Shown here piece after piece: positions 15,956 through 26,293 of a stretch of DNA of 64,000 bases. Below the pieces are notes generated by a model. The model ran no database searches. It was not told the DNA's origin and worked only from the letters and a program-made list of their open reading frames with translations. Source of the stretch: Paracoccaceae bacterium (GTDB lineage Bacteria; Pseudomonadota; Alphaproteobacteria; Rhodobacterales; Rhodobacteraceae); contig JABURR010000094.1 in assembly GCA_014762635.1 (NCBI GenBank), positions 124,001-188,000 on the forward strand, given 5' to 3'. The position numbers were made by a program, and so were the translations under genes. Every line of letters begins with the position of its first letter. Within the stretch, counting starts at the first letter, position 1.

Positions 15956-16846
15956 ATGAGATACGACGCACAGCACGCATGGGTGGAACCCGCCCGGCCA
16001 CGGGCCGCACTCTGGCGGCTGGTGATCGGGGTGATCCTGTCGCTGGCGATTTATGCGAGTTTCATTGCGGGGGCGGGGATCCTCGCCGGTCTTGTGGCGC
16101 CGTACCAGTCGGAGACGGTATTTTTCGAGATCGAACAGGGCGCGGACACCCCGCGCGCCATGCTGGTGCTTTTGTTCCATTTCGTGTTCTTCGCGGCAGC
16201 GCCGCTGATCGTGGCGCGTGTGCTGCATGGGCTTGGGCCGATCATGGTGACAGGTCCGCTCTCGCCGCTGGTCCGGGATTTCCTGAAATGCCTGCGCAAC
16301 CTTGTTCTTCTGTCCGTGGTCATGATGCTGATTCTAGTGGGCGGAGAGGGCGAGGCCCCCATCCAACATCTCGAATTCGGGCATTGGTTGGTGCTTTTGC
16401 CCTTCGCGCTGCTGGGGGTCCTGATCCAGACCTCGGCGGAAGAGATCGCCTTCCGCGGCTATATTCAACAGCAGCTTGCGGCACGGTTCCGCTCACCCCT
16501 GATGTGGATGGTTATGCCTTCCGTCCTGTTCGGCATGGGCCACTACGCGCAGGTGGGGTTCGGTGCCAACGCGTGGTTCGTGGTGGCCTGGGCCGCCGCC
16601 TTCGGGTGCGCCGCGGCGGACCTGACGGCTCGAGCGGGCAACCTGGGTCCGGCCATCGCGTTTCACTTCGCCAACAACGTGATCGCCGTGGTGCTGGTCG
16701 CCCTGCCGGACAACATGTCGGGTCTTGCGCTCTACCACTACCCGTTCGACGGAACCGATGCCGAGGCGCTGCAGCCCTATATCCTGCTCGATCTGGTCTA
16801 CCTCGGCGTGGCCTGGCTGGCCTGCCGCGTCGCGCTTCGCCGTTGA
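15956..16846 (+). CDS. CPBP-family intramembrane metalloprotease
   Basis: 296 residues with about eight membrane segments. The CPBP (Abi/Rce1-like) motifs are present: EEIAFRG with Glu162, Glu163 and Arg167, then FGMGH (His near 184) and HFANN near 236. Such enzymes are intramembrane glutamic/metal proteases; their bacterial substrates are mostly unknown. ATG 15956 follows AGAGGGCAGGC. It is followed by accD 61 bp downstream. Confidence 0.85.
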   Translation: MRYDAQHAWVEPARPRAALWRLVIGVILSLAIYASFIAGAGILAGLVAPYQSETVFFEIEQGADTPRAMLVLLFHFVFFAAAPLIVARVLHGLGPIMVTGPLSPLVRDFLKCLRNLVLLSVVMMLILVGGEGEAPIQHLEFGHWLVLLPFALLGVLIQTSAEEIAFRGYIQQQLAARFRSPLMWMVMPSVLFGMGHYAQVGFGANAWFVVAWAAAFGCAAADLTARAGNLGPAIAFHFANNVIAVVLVALPDNMSGLALYHYPFDGTDAEALQPYILLDLVYLGVAWLACRVALRR

Positions 16847-16907
16847 TTGCATTTCCGCGCGACGGAGCGTATCTGAGGGGCGACTGCGTAAAGGGTGCTG
16901 AGGCTGC

Positions 16908-17867
16908 ATGAACTGGATTTCGAACTACGTCCGCCCGAAGATCAATTCACTCTTCTCCCGGCGTGAGATCCCCGAGAACCTCTGGACCAAGTGTCCCGAG
17001 TGCGGAACCATGCTGTTCCACCGCGAACTGCGCGACAATCTCAACGTCTGCACCAGTTGCGATCACCACATGGCGATCACCCCGCGCGACCGGTTCGAGA
17101 AGCTGTTCGACGGCGGCATCTTCACCGAGGTGGCCGTGCCGGAGCCCACGACCGACCCGCTGCATTTTCGCGACCAGAAACGTTATCCCGACCGGATGAA
17201 AGCCGCCCAGCGCCAGACCGGCGAGAAAGAGGCGATGCTGGTGGCCGAGGGCGAGATTGGCCGCACCCCCATCGTGGCGGTGGCACAGGACTTCTCGTTC
17301 ATGGGCGGCTCCATGGGCATGTACGTCGGCAATGCGATCATCGCCGCCGCCGAACGCGCCGTGGAGCTGAAGCGGCCGATGGTGTTGTTTTCGGCCGCAG
17401 GCGGGGCGCGGATGCAGGAAGGCATCCTGAGCCTTATGCAGATGCCGCGCACCACCGTGGCGGTAGAGATGCTGCGCGAGGCCGAGCTGCCCTACATCGT
17501 CGTGCTGACGCATCCCACCACCGGCGGCGTGACGGCCAGCTACGCGATGCTGGGCGACGTGCATATCGCCGAACCCAATGCGCTGATCTGCTTTGCGGGT
17601 CCCCGCGTGATCGAACAGACCATCCGCGAGAAACTGCCCGAAGGCTTCCAGCGCGCCGAGTACCTGCTGGATCATGGCATGCTCGACCGCGTGACCCATC
17701 GCTGCAAGATGCGGGAGGAGCTTGTGACCATCCTCCGGATGCTTCTGGGCCAGCCCGCCGCCGTGAAGGGCGACCTGCCCGCCCCGGAGCTGACGGAAAC
17801 GCCCGAGCCCAACGAAGAGGCCTCAAAGGCCGATTCGTCCTCTAAAGCAGAAGACTCCAAAGCGTGA
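16908..17867 (+). CDS. accD: Acetyl-CoA carboxylase carboxyltransferase, beta subunit
   Basis: 319 residues. N-terminal zinc ribbon with Cys29, Cys32, Cys48 and Cys51, then the carboxyltransferase domain with the [10 protein letters not shown] and [11 protein letters not shown] loops. With AccA it transfers CO2 from carboxybiotin to acetyl-CoA to give malonyl-CoA. The C-terminal 35 residues are a Glu/Ser/Lys-rich tail. The stop overlaps the folC GTG by 4 bp, the conserved accD-folC coupling of many proteobacteria. Confidence 0.97.
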   Translation: MNWISNYVRPKINSLFSRREIPENLWTKCPECGTMLFHRELRDNLNVCTSCDHHMAITPRDRFEKLFDGGIFTEVAVPEPTTDPLHFRDQKRYPDRMKAAQRQTGEKEAMLVAEGEIGRTPIVAVAQDFSFMGGSMGMYVGNAIIAAAERAVELKRPMVLFSAAGGARMQEGILSLMQMPRTTVAVEMLREAELPYIVVLTHPTTGGVTASYAMLGDVHIAEPNALICFAGPRVIEQTIREKLPEGFQRAEYLLDHGMLDRVTHRCKMREELVTILRMLLGQPAAVKGDLPAPELTETPEPNEEASKADSSSKAEDSKA

Positions 17868-19138
17868 CCGGCGCCACATCGGACGTCATCCTTGAACGGA
17901 TGATGTCGCTGCATCCCAAGATCATCGACCTGACGCTCGATCGTATGTGGCGCCTGCTCGAAGCGCTTGGCCATCCCGAGCAGCAGTTACCGCCGGTCAT
18001 CCACGTGGCGGGCACCAACGGCAAGGGCTCGGTCCAGGCGATGATGCGCGCGGGGCTGGAGGCGGCGGGTCTTAAGGTCCATGCCTATACCTCGCCGCAT
18101 CTGGCCCGGTTTCACGAACGCATCCGCCTCGCCGGAGAACTGATCTCGGAACCCGAGCTCGCGCGGTTCCTCGACGAATGCGAACGCGCCAATGGCGGTG
18201 AGCCGATCACCTATTTCGAGATCACCACCTGTGCCGCCCTGCTGGCCTTCGCCCGGACGCCCGCCGACTGGACCTTGCTCGAGGTTGGCCTTGGCGGGCG
18301 GCTCGATGCGACGAACGTGGTGGAGAAACCCGCGCTGACGGCGATCACGCCGGTCTCCTATGACCACCAGCAATACCTGGGCGAAACCCTGCCCGAGATC
18401 GCCTCGGAAAAGGCCGGAATCATCAAGCGGGGCGTGCCCTGCGTTGTCGGCCCCCAGCAGGGCGCCGCAATGGAGGTGATCGAGGCGCAGGCCGCGCGGC
18501 TTGGCGCGCCGCTCATTGCTCAAGGCCAGCACTGGCATGTCTGGGAGGAGCGCGGGCGGCTGGTCTTCCAGGACGAGACCGGTTTGCTCGACCTGCCCAT
18601 GCCGAACCTGATCGGCGCGCACCAGGTTCAGAACGCGGGCACCGCGATCGCCGGGCTGCGCCACCTGGGTTTCGGAGCGGAGGCCTGCGAAGCCGCGATC
18701 ACCCGGGCCGAATGGCCCGCCCGTTTGCAACGACTGAAACGCGGCCCGCTGGTGGAGGCCGCCGGATCGGCGGAACTCTGGCTCGATGGCGGGCACAACC
18801 CCGCGGCGGGGGAAGCATTGGCCGAGGGGCTGACGCGCCTGCCCACGCGCCCCACCCACCTGATCGTGGGCATGCTGAACACCAAGGATATCGTGGGCTA
18901 CCTGCAGCCGCTGGGCCGGGTGGCGGAAAGCCTTCACGCCGTCTCGATCCCCGGCGAAGCCGCGACGCTCAGCGCCGAGGAAACCCACGAGGCCGCGGGC
19001 CGTGCCGGAATTCCCTCGGTCGTGGCCAAGAATGTTCTCGACGCGGTGCGCGACATCGTGGGCAAGGAGCCGGGCGCGCGTATCCTGATCTGCGGGTCGC
19101 TCTACCTGGCGGGTTCGATCCTGCGCGAGAACGGCTGA
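17864..19138 (+). CDS. folC: Bifunctional folylpolyglutamate synthase / dihydrofolate synthase
   Basis: 424 residues from GTG 17864, which overlaps the accD stop. Mur-ligase-type P-loop GTNGKGS at 50-56, the [13 protein letters not shown] motif near 140-152 and LDGGHNPAA near 305. Adds glutamate to dihydropteroate and to folates in the cytoplasm. Length fits the family. Confidence 0.95.
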   Translation: MTGATSDVILERMMSLHPKIIDLTLDRMWRLLEALGHPEQQLPPVIHVAGTNGKGSVQAMMRAGLEAAGLKVHAYTSPHLARFHERIRLAGELISEPELARFLDECERANGGEPITYFEITTCAALLAFARTPADWTLLEVGLGGRLDATNVVEKPALTAITPVSYDHQQYLGETLPEIASEKAGIIKRGVPCVVGPQQGAAMEVIEAQAARLGAPLIAQGQHWHVWEERGRLVFQDETGLLDLPMPNLIGAHQVQNAGTAIAGLRHLGFGAEACEAAITRAEWPARLQRLKRGPLVEAAGSAELWLDGGHNPAAGEALAEGLTRLPTRPTHLIVGMLNTKDIVGYLQPLGRVAESLHAVSIPGEAATLSAEETHEAAGRAGIPSVVAKNVLDAVRDIVGKEPGARILICGSLYLAGSILRENG

Positions 19139-19141
19139 GTT

Positions 19142-20221
19142 TCAGACCCGGCCTTCGCCCCAGCCTTCGCTCTGCATTTCCCGCAGGCGGCTGGCCGTGC
19201 GTTCGAATTCGAAGGATCCCGCCCCCTCGATATAAAGCCGTTCGGGAATATCCGCCGCGCTGACCACCAGCCGCACATGGGCCTCATAGAGCGCATCCAC
19301 CAGCGTCACGAAGCGCTTGGCCTCGTTGTAATTCTCGGACGACAGCCGCGGCACCCCTTCCAGCACCAGAACCTTCACCGCCTCGGCCACGGCAAGATAA
19401 TCGCCCGCTCCCAGCGGCTGGCCGCAGAGATCCCAGAACCCGGCCCGCGCCACGCCGTTGCGATATGCGGGCAACACGACCTTGCGGCCCTTCACGGTCA
19501 GTTCCAGCGGCGCGGCCTCGCCGCCGCTCAGTTCCATCCAAAGCTCGTCAATGGCGGCGCGCGCCACCGCGTCCACGGGGTGGAAATAGACCGGGCTGCC
19601 GCCGATCCGATCCTGCCGGTAATCGGTCGGGCTGGCCAGTTCATGCACCACCATCTTCTCTTTCAGAAGCGCGATGAACGGCAGGAAAAGCTGCCGGTTC
19701 AGCCCGTTCTTGTAGAGCTCGTCCGGCACCCGGTTCGAGGTGGTCACCACCATGACGCCCGCATCGAACATGTGCTGAAAGAGCCGCCCCACGATCATCG
19801 CGTCGGTGATGTCGATGATCTGCATCTCGTCGAAGGCCAGCAGGCGCAGACCTTTCAGTAGCTCCTCCGCCACTGGCTTCAGCGCATCATCCACGCCTGT
19901 CTTGCGCGCCTCGTGCATCCCGGCGTGGATCTCCTGCATGAAGGCATGGAAATGCACGCGCCGCTTGGGTGCGTCGACGGCCTCGACGAACAGATCCATC
20001 AGCATCGACTTGCCACGCCCGACACCGCCCCAGAGGTACAGCCCCTTCGGCGGTTCCGGCTGCTTGGAGAACAATCCCTTCAACCCCTTCTTCTGCGGCA
20101 CCGTCTCCAGGTAGTGGCGGATCTCGTCCAGATAGGGCAGCACCGCCTCCTGCTCGGGATCAGCGCGCAGGTGGCCCTCTTCGATGCGGGCAAGATAGCG
20201 GTCATGCAGGCTCTGGGTCAT
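19142..20221 (-). CDS. zapE: AFG1/ZapE-family cell division ATPase
   Basis: 359 residues. Walker A GGVGRGKS at 65-72, VHFHAFM at about 90-96, Walker B LLAFDEMQI near 128-136, sensor TTSNR. Family members are P-loop ATPases that associate with the division ring (ZapE in E. coli) or mitochondrial quality control (AFG1/LACE1). Tail-to-tail with folC; its divergent neighbour is an MFS transporter across a 126-bp region holding nested inverted repeats. Confidence 0.92.
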   Translation of the reverse strand: MTQSLHDRYLARIEEGHLRADPEQEAVLPYLDEIRHYLETVPQKKGLKGLFSKQPEPPKGLYLWGGVGRGKSMLMDLFVEAVDAPKRRVHFHAFMQEIHAGMHEARKTGVDDALKPVAEELLKGLRLLAFDEMQIIDITDAMIVGRLFQHMFDAGVMVVTTSNRVPDELYKNGLNRQLFLPFIALLKEKMVVHELASPTDYRQDRIGGSPVYFHPVDAVARAAIDELWMELSGGEAAPLELTVKGRKVVLPAYRNGVARAGFWDLCGQPLGAGDYLAVAEAVKVLVLEGVPRLSSENYNEAKRFVTLVDALYEAHVRLVVSAADIPERLYIEGAGSFEFERTASRLREMQSEGWGEGRV

Positions 20222-20255
20222 CGGGCCGGGATTTATCCGCAGCCGGATCGAAAGG

Positions 20256-20304
20256 AAAGGTCCAGCGCGGCCGCTGTCTCGATATGTGAGACAGGTTGAC
20301 CTTT
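20256..20304. promoter_or_regulatory. Nested inverted repeats in the zapE-MFS divergent promoter region
   Basis: Inner pair: CTGTCTC (20274-20280) and GAGACAG (20288-20294), perfect 7-bp arms around GATATGT. Outer pair: AAAGGTC (20256-20262) and GACCTTT (20298-20304), also perfect. The element lies 44 bp before the MFS ATG (20348) and 35 bp before the zapE ATG (20221), a place expected for an operator controlling the transporter. No regulator gene is adjacent. Confidence 0.45.
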
Positions 20305-20347
20305 GTGCGCCGCCTCGCCATTGGATTGCGCCGAAAGGAAATTCCGC

Positions 20348-21583
20348 ATGACCAAGGCGCCGCTGTTCACCCCGGTTTTGATTGCCGGGTCGGTCATCCT
20401 GATGCTCAGCTTCGCGATCCGCGCGAGTTTCGGGGTGTTCCAGATCCCCATCGCAGAAGGCTTCGGCTGGATGCGGGCCGAATTCTCGCTGGCCATCGCG
20501 ATCCAGAACCTGGCCTGGGGCATCGGGCAGCCGATCTTCGGCGCGATCGCCGAGAAGATCGGCGACCGGAAGGCGATTTTCCTAGGCGCGGTGACCTATG
20601 CGGGCGGGCTGGTCCTGTCTTCCCTTGCCGTCACGCCCCTGCAGCACCAGTTTCTCGAGTTTGTCGTCGGCTTCGGCATCGCGGGCACCGGCTTCGGCGT
20701 CGTGCTTGCGGTGGTTGGCCGCGCGTCGAGCGACGAGAACCGCTCCATGGCTCTGGCCGTCGCCACTGCCGCCGGGTCGGCCGGGCAGGTCTTCGGTGCG
20801 CCGGTGGCCGAGTGGCTGCTGGGCTTCCTGAGCTGGCAGACGGTCTTCGTGATCTTCGCCGCGACGATCCTTTCGTCGTTGTTCATGCTGCCGATGCTGC
20901 GCTCTCCGGCGGCGCAAAAGGCCGAGTTGCAGGAGTCCATGGGCGAGATCCTGATCCGCGCCTTCCGCGATCCGTCCTACACGATGATCTTCCTCGGCTT
21001 CTTTTCCTGTGGCTACCAGCTTTCCTTCATCACGGCGCATTTCCCCGCCATGGTGACCGAGATGTGCGCGGCCATCGATCCGAGCGGAACGCTGGCATCG
21101 CTGGGGGTGGCCTCGACCTCGGCACTGGGGGCGGTGTCGATCTCGCTGATCGGCCTTTTCAACATCGCCGGAACGCTTTTCGCTGGCTACCTCGGTCAAC
21201 GGTTGCCCAAGAAATATCTTCTTGCGGGGATTTATACGCTTCGCACGCTGGCAGCCGCGATCTTCATCGCGATGCCGATCACGCCGACCTCGGTTCTCAT
21301 ATTCTCGGCTGTCATGGGTGCGCTCTGGCTGGCGGTGGTTCCTTTGACCTCGGGTCTCGTCGCGCACCTATATGGGCTTCGCTACATGGGCACGCTCTAC
21401 GGGATCGTCTTCTTCAGCCACCAGTTGGGCGGCTTCCTGGGGGTCTGGCTGGGTGGCCGCTTGTACGACCTCTACGGTGACTACACGCTGGTCTGGTGGA
21501 TCGGCGTCGGCGTCGGGGCCTTCTCGGCCCTGGTGCACCTGCCGATCCAAGAGCGGTCGCTAGCTGGCGCCTCGGCCGCCTGA
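20348..21583 (+). CDS. Major facilitator superfamily transporter
   Basis: 411 residues, about 12 membrane segments in two halves with a central cytoplasmic stretch (residues about 185-215). The loop after TM2 has GAIAEKIGDRKA, the MFS motif A, and the second half has GYLGQRLPKK. The extracellular loop near 252-258 and the general pattern resemble the oxalate/formate and monocarboxylate porter groups, but the substrate cannot be told. ATG 20348 follows GAAAGGAA. The 3' end overlaps the convergent hydrolase gene by 24 bp. Confidence 0.88.
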   Translation: MTKAPLFTPVLIAGSVILMLSFAIRASFGVFQIPIAEGFGWMRAEFSLAIAIQNLAWGIGQPIFGAIAEKIGDRKAIFLGAVTYAGGLVLSSLAVTPLQHQFLEFVVGFGIAGTGFGVVLAVVGRASSDENRSMALAVATAAGSAGQVFGAPVAEWLLGFLSWQTVFVIFAATILSSLFMLPMLRSPAAQKAELQESMGEILIRAFRDPSYTMIFLGFFSCGYQLSFITAHFPAMVTEMCAAIDPSGTLASLGVASTSALGAVSISLIGLFNIAGTLFAGYLGQRLPKKYLLAGIYTLRTLAAAIFIAMPITPTSVLIFSAVMGALWLAVVPLTSGLVAHLYGLRYMGTLYGIVFFSHQLGGFLGVWLGGRLYDLYGDYTLVWWIGVGVGAFSALVHLPIQERSLAGASAA

Positions 21584-22504
21584 CGCATCTTCACGCAGGA
21601 ATTGATCCATGGCCGTGGCAACCTGCCGGGCATGGGAATGCGGAACCGCGTGCCCGGCGCCCGGGATGACCACGTGACGCACATCCGGGTTCAGCGCCGC
21701 CATCTTTTCCCGGGCCGAAGAAGGAATGATTGCATCGTCCTCCCCCCAGATGGCCAAGATAGGCAGGCCTTGCCGCTGCATGGCCTGTAGATCGGAATTG
21801 CACCGTCCTGCCACCATGTTCCGATAGCTGGACAAGACAGCGCGCAGGAATCCCCGGCTTTGGACCTGCTCCCGCATCCGATCACGCAAATCAGGAAGCG
21901 TTTCGGATGGCTGTGCATCGTCGACGACGCGCCGCCCGCCGAAGACCTGCATCACCCAATCCCCGAGTATCGGCACATTGCGGGCAAAATTCGCGGTGCC
22001 GCCTACCGAGTGCGCAAGCCCCGCAGGGGCGATCAGCACCAGACGCGCGATCTTGTCCGGCATCCTTCCCGCCTGCCCCATGGCGACACAGCCGCCCATG
22101 GAATAGCCGACCAGCATCACGTGACCCGAGATGCCCTGGTTTTCGAGGAGTTCTTTCAGTTGCCTGATGTGGAAGTCGCGGTTGTAATCCGCCTTGGGAC
22201 GGTCCGAAAACCCGCGTCCGAACAGGTCATAGGTCAGGACGCTGTAGCCCTTTTCCACAAGTCCCTTCACGATGCCGTCGAAGACGAATGAGGGCGTGGT
22301 GATACCGTGAACGCAGACCGCAACCGGGCCACGGCTGGGTCCGTGCCACTGGTAATGGGTCACGCCGTCCGAAAGACGTGCGAATTGGCCAGGCGCCGCA
22401 TCGCGGGCCTTCCTGTCCATGGGCGTCCGGCGCCATTCCAGGAAGAACGGCAGCGCTGCGAGTGCCAGGATAACCAGTACTGATACTACAAGGATCGAGG
22501 TCAT
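21560..22504 (-). CDS. Alpha/beta-hydrolase
   Basis: 314 residues from ATG 22504 (overlaps the preceding stop as ATGA; an earlier in-frame ATG at 22519 is less likely). A membrane anchor at residues 3-24, then the hydrolase fold: VCVHGITTP (oxyanion region), nucleophile elbow GYSMGG (Ser near 142), an acid in WGEDDAIIP and the final GAGHAVPHSH His. Probably a membrane-tethered esterase or lipase facing the periplasm or cytoplasm; substrate unknown. Last gene of the minus-strand run that begins at 26734. Confidence 0.85.
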   Translation of the reverse strand: MTSILVVSVLVILALAALPFFLEWRRTPMDRKARDAAPGQFARLSDGVTHYQWHGPSRGPVAVCVHGITTPSFVFDGIVKGLVEKGYSVLTYDLFGRGFSDRPKADYNRDFHIRQLKELLENQGISGHVMLVGYSMGGCVAMGQAGRMPDKIARLVLIAPAGLAHSVGGTANFARNVPILGDWVMQVFGGRRVVDDAQPSETLPDLRDRMREQVQSRGFLRAVLSSYRNMVAGRCNSDLQAMQRQGLPILAIWGEDDAIIPSSAREKMAALNPDVRHVVIPGAGHAVPHSHARQVATAMDQFLREDASGGRGAS

Positions 22505-23418
22505 CCCCGCCCTTTCCATGTTTCGAGGATATAGTTGCTCGTCATCAGGTCCAGATGCGCGCCGCCCCCGTTCTTGAAGACGGTGATATCCTCCGGCGCG
22601 CGTTGAAACGCGTTCAGGGTGTAGTAATCAGATACTACATCCACCGCAGTCAGGACGCCCCGTGCGATCGGATCCTTCAGCTCTCCGATATGGCCGATGG
22701 TCGTGGCGCGACTGTCCACGAAGATGCGCCCCCGCGTCATGAGCGCATCATCGGCCTCGCGCATGTCGGCGCGGTAGGCGCCGATCAGGTCCACGTGCTG
22801 GCCGGGTCGGAACCATTCGCCCTTGAGGATCGGGGATACGCTCATCGTGGCAGAGGTGACGATATCTGCCTTGCGCACGCCTTCTTCCAGGTCCGCGACC
22901 GCTTCGGTCTTGTCGAAACCGGCGGCGAAGGCCTTCGCGGTCTCGGCCGTGCGGTTCCAGACAAGGAATTCGGCCGCGGGGAAGGCGGCCGCATAGGCCT
23001 CGCGCAGGCTGCGCCCGACGGTCCCGGCGCCCACGATCAGGATGGTGCGGCTGTCGGGCCGCGCCAGTCGGCGCGCTGCAAGCAGGCTGTCGGCGGCGGT
23101 CTTCCACTTGGTGACCAGCGCGAAATCAAGATAGGCCTTCAGCACCCCGTCCGTATCTCCGAACAGCGAGACCGACCCGCCGATCGTCGGCTTTCCGGCG
23201 GTGGCATTGCCAGGAAAGACGGTAGCCGTCTTCACCAGGCTTCCCAGCCCCTCGATCCAGGCACAGCGGGTCAGGATCGTGTCGGAGCCGCGGGTCAGGA
23301 ACACGTCCTCGGTCTGCGCCTCGGGCAGATCGTGACCGGCGGCGATGGCATCGGTCAGGGCGATCCAGTCCAGTGCCGCTTCCGCCTCGGGGCCGATCAC
23401 TGGGATGTCTGCAGGCAT
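22501..23418 (-). CDS. Ornithine cyclodeaminase / mu-crystallin family protein
   Basis: 305 residues. Rossmann motif ILIVGAGTVGRSL near 126-138, Lys-containing substrate region (LVKTATVFPGN), AYLDFALVTKWKTAADSLLAAR and DVVSDYYTLN. Members are NAD(P)-dependent: ornithine cyclodeaminase, alanine dehydrogenase, ketimine reductase or delta1-pyrroline-2-carboxylate reductase. The substrate is undecided. Overlaps the HAD gene by 22 bp and the hydrolase gene by 4 bp, so it is within one tightly packed operon. Confidence 0.85.
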   Translation of the reverse strand: MPADIPVIGPEAEAALDWIALTDAIAAGHDLPEAQTEDVFLTRGSDTILTRCAWIEGLGSLVKTATVFPGNATAGKPTIGGSVSLFGDTDGVLKAYLDFALVTKWKTAADSLLAARRLARPDSRTILIVGAGTVGRSLREAYAAAFPAAEFLVWNRTAETAKAFAAGFDKTEAVADLEEGVRKADIVTSATMSVSPILKGEWFRPGQHVDLIGAYRADMREADDALMTRGRIFVDSRATTIGHIGELKDPIARGVLTAVDVVSDYYTLNAFQRAPEDITVFKNGGGAHLDLMTSNYILETWKGRG

Positions 23419-24032
23419 GTGTCCTCCACTGTCAGCAGTCCTTCCTCGACCAACCTCCGCGCCCAGCCGTGCGTTCCATCGAACAGATGTGTCTGCCAGC
23501 CTCGCGCCTCGGCAGCCTTGATGTTGTCGGCCCGGTCATCGGTGAAAAGAAGCCGTCCGGGGACGATATCACAGTCTTCTTCGACCCGTTGGTAAATTTC
23601 CGGATTCGGCTTGATCATGCCCATGTGGCCGGAAATATACCGCCGGTCGAACTCTGACAGGAACGGGTAGTGCGGCTCGGCCAACGCAAAGGTTCCAATG
23701 CCGAAATTGGTGAGCGCGAAGACCGGAACGCCGCGCGCCCGAAGCGCCCGCAGAAGCTGGACAGATAGGTCGATCACGGGCGTGGCAAGATCCAGCCAGT
23801 TGTCGTGCCAGTGGCGGATTTCTTCCTCGAATTCGGGATAGGACCGGGCCGTTCCATAGACGGTCTCGCGGAAATCCTCGCCCCGGTCGATCCGATCGTT
23901 CATCCCGTGCAGATCAACGGTCTCAAACAGCGCCTTGCGCCGCGCCACGCCGAAAACGCGGTCGAAATACCGTTCCGGATGCCATTCAATCAGAACGTTG
24001 CCAATATCGAAAACAACGGCGTCAACCGCCAT
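23397..24032 (-). CDS. HAD-superfamily hydrolase
   Basis: 211 residues from ATG 24032, preceded by GAGGAA; the frame is open to 24065 but that ATG lies inside yaiI. Motif I is FDIGNVLIEWHPE, motif II TNFG, the Lys in MIKPNPEIYQ, motif IV FTDDRADN. The cap-type and IDIGNV start resemble the class IA (YihX-like, alpha-D-glucose-1-phosphate phosphatase) branch. Note motif I is D-x-G instead of D-x-D, seen in that branch. Physiological substrate unknown. Confidence 0.85.
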   Translation of the reverse strand: MAVDAVVFDIGNVLIEWHPERYFDRVFGVARRKALFETVDLHGMNDRIDRGEDFRETVYGTARSYPEFEEEIRHWHDNWLDLATPVIDLSVQLLRALRARGVPVFALTNFGIGTFALAEPHYPFLSEFDRRYISGHMGMIKPNPEIYQRVEEDCDIVPGRLLFTDDRADNIKAAEARGWQTHLFDGTHGWARRLVEEGLLTVEDTCLQTSQ

Positions 24033-24033
24033 A

Positions 24034-24483
24034 CTATTCCTCACGCATCGCCGCCTGTGTTTCACGGTCGAGTGCAGACAGGAAACGCGAGCGGTCCGCC
24101 TTTGTAAAGGGCCGCCCGCCGCCTTGCCGGAACGGATCCGCCGCGCGAAGATCCGTCATCAGGTCCCGCGTCGCCAGAACATTGCCGATATTGGCGCGGG
24201 TCAGGGCCTCGCCATTGGGTTTCAGCACCCGCGCCCCGGCCTCGACCACCTTGGCGGCAAGGGGAATGTCGGCGGTGATCACCACGTCGCCCTTGCCTGC
24301 GCGGTCGGCGATCCACTTGTCGGCCTCGTCCGGGCCCTGTTCCACATAGACCATTTCGACCAGCGGGTTCTGTGACGGCCGCAGTCCGCCGTTCGACACG
24401 AAAGCGATCTTCTGGCGATAGCGGGTCGCCACCGTCTCGGCCTCGGCTTTCACCGGGCAGGCGTCCGCATCGACATAGATCAC
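24034..24483 (-). CDS. YaiI/YqxD (DUF188) family protein
   Basis: 149 residues. Starts [11 protein letters not shown], the family hallmark with conserved Asp residues, then [16 protein letters not shown] and [10 protein letters not shown]. The fold is PIN/NYN-like, suggesting a metal-dependent nuclease, but no activity has been established to my knowledge. Overlaps fghA by 4 bp. Confidence 0.88.
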   Translation of the reverse strand: MIYVDADACPVKAEAETVATRYRQKIAFVSNGGLRPSQNPLVEMVYVEQGPDEADKWIADRAGKGDVVITADIPLAAKVVEAGARVLKPNGEALTRANIGNVLATRDLMTDLRAADPFRQGGGRPFTKADRSRFLSALDRETQAAMREE

Positions 24484-25307
24484 GCGTAAAGCGCCTCGGC
24501 ATGGAAGCTCACGTGATCTTCCATGAAGGTGGAGACGAAGAAATAGCTGTGATCGTAACCCTTCTGCAGGCGGACCGTAGCCTCCAGCCGCCGCAGGGCA
24601 AGAACCTCGGCCAGCGCCTCGGTCCGCAGGTGATTGGCGAACTGGTCCTCGGTGCCCGTGTCGATCAGGATCGGGATGTCGAGGCCATTTGCCTCGATCA
24701 GCAGGCTCGCGTCGTGATCGCGGCCTTTGTCGACATCACCCAAGTAGGCCTTGAACTGCTTTTGCCCCCATTCGCCGCCAAGCGGGTTGCAGATTGGCGA
24801 GAAGGCTGAAACCGAGCGGAACCGCCCCGGCGCCTTTACCGACAGTGTCAGCGCCCCGTGCCCGCCCATGGAATGGCCGGTGATGGATTGACGGGCCGGG
24901 TCGATGGGGAACTCGGCACCCAAGAGTTGCGGCAATTCGTCCAGGATATAGCTCTGCATCCGGAAATGCGGCGCCCAGGGCGCCTCGGTTGCGTCAATGT
25001 AGAAGCCCGCGCCCTGACCTAGGTCATAGGCCTCATCATCGGCCACGCCCTCACCGCGCGGAGAGGTGTCGGGAAACACCAGCGCGATCCCCTGCTCGGC
25101 GGCCCAACCCTGCGCACCGGCTTTTACCATGGCGTTTTCATGGGTACAGGTCAGGCCCGAGAGGTACCACAGCAGCGGAACCGGCCCGTCGCGCGCCTCA
25201 TCGGGCAGGAACAGGCCGAAGGTCATGTCGCAGCCGGTGGCTGCGGAGGCATGGGTATAGACCCCCTGTGTCCCGCCAAAGCACTTGTTTTCCGAGATCA
25301 TTTTCAT
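24480..25307 (-). CDS. fghA: S-formylglutathione hydrolase
   Basis: 275 residues. Esterase D family: [11 protein letters not shown] near 49-59, nucleophile motif GHSMGG (Ser near 144), Asp in IDTGTEDQF and catalytic His in GYDHSYFF. Hydrolyses S-formylglutathione to formate and glutathione in glutathione-dependent formaldehyde oxidation. No glutathione-dependent formaldehyde dehydrogenase gene lies next to it in this window. 16 bp after the AEC permease gene on the same strand. Confidence 0.95.
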   Translation of the reverse strand: MKMISENKCFGGTQGVYTHASAATGCDMTFGLFLPDEARDGPVPLLWYLSGLTCTHENAMVKAGAQGWAAEQGIALVFPDTSPRGEGVADDEAYDLGQGAGFYIDATEAPWAPHFRMQSYILDELPQLLGAEFPIDPARQSITGHSMGGHGALTLSVKAPGRFRSVSAFSPICNPLGGEWGQKQFKAYLGDVDKGRDHDASLLIEANGLDIPILIDTGTEDQFANHLRTEALAEVLALRRLEATVRLQKGYDHSYFFVSTFMEDHVSFHAEALYA

Positions 25308-25323
25308 CTTGGCCGCCTTTCGA

Positions 25324-26253
25324 TCAGAGGTTGGAAATCCACGCGATCACCACCGAGACAGTGACGATCGACAGCGCCGTCGAGATCAGGATCGAGGCCG
25401 ATGCACGCTGCGGCGCGACGCCATAGTGCTGAGCCAGGATATAGACGTTCCCCGCCACCGGCAGCGAGGCCGCCGCGATCATGACGCCGGCGGCGTAGGG
25501 GTCCACCCGGAACAGGAGCAGCGCCGAGATCGCAACCGCCGCTGGGTGCAGGATCAGTTTCGAAAACGAGAGCCAGACCGCCACCGAAAGCCGCTCGGCC
25601 GATTTCGACGCCAGTGAGGCCCCGATGGCGAAAAGCGCCCCGGGCGTGGCCGCCGACCCCAGGATCGACACGAACTCGTTCATCGGCCCCGGGATCGGCA
25701 AATCCAGCGCGGACCAGCTTAGCCCCACGATGATCGAGACGATCATCGGGTTTTTCAAAAGCCCCGTGCCGACGGTCACGAGGATCTTGGGGCTGAGCCG
25801 CCCGTCGCGGCTGCCGGTGATCAGGATCACGATCAGGCTGCCGAACACGATCAGGTCCATGGCAAGCACCAGCATCACCGGGCCGATCGCCGCCTCGCCC
25901 AGCAGGAGTACCAGCATCGGGATGCCAAGAAAGCCCACGTTGCCGATCACCGCGCATTGGGACTCGACCGCGGCCTCTGCCACCGGGCGGCGGCGGACCA
26001 TCGCCACCACCGTGGCCAGCAGGTAGACGACGATTGTCGCGCTCAGGTAGGCGGCGACGAAGTTCCAGTCGAAAACCTCGGACATGGTCAGGTTGGCGGA
26101 AAACCGGAACAGCATCGCCGACAGCGCGAAGTAGAAGACGAACTTCGTCAGATATGCGGTGGCTTCCTCGCTGAAGAAACCGCTACGGCCCGAGCCGTAT
26201 CCCAACCCGATCAATGCAAAGAACGGAAGGGTCTTGAGGAATATCTCGATCAT
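25324..26253 (-). CDS. AEC-family permease
   Basis: 309 residues, about ten membrane segments in two halves. The family pattern (auxin efflux carrier/malonate transporter) shows in GNVGFLGIPMLVLLLGE and in the second-half PVAGNVYILAQHYG. Probably exports or imports small organic acids such as malonate or malate; substrate unknown. Lies between the ion channel gene (40 bp) and fghA (16 bp), all on the minus strand. Confidence 0.87.
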   Translation of the reverse strand: MIEIFLKTLPFFALIGLGYGSGRSGFFSEEATAYLTKFVFYFALSAMLFRFSANLTMSEVFDWNFVAAYLSATIVVYLLATVVAMVRRRPVAEAAVESQCAVIGNVGFLGIPMLVLLLGEAAIGPVMLVLAMDLIVFGSLIVILITGSRDGRLSPKILVTVGTGLLKNPMIVSIIVGLSWSALDLPIPGPMNEFVSILGSAATPGALFAIGASLASKSAERLSVAVWLSFSKLILHPAAVAISALLLFRVDPYAAGVMIAAASLPVAGNVYILAQHYGVAPQRASASILISTALSIVTVSVVIAWISNL

Positions 26254-26293
26254 GGATCGCCCCTAGCACGCAGGTGGGCGCCACGCCAGACGC

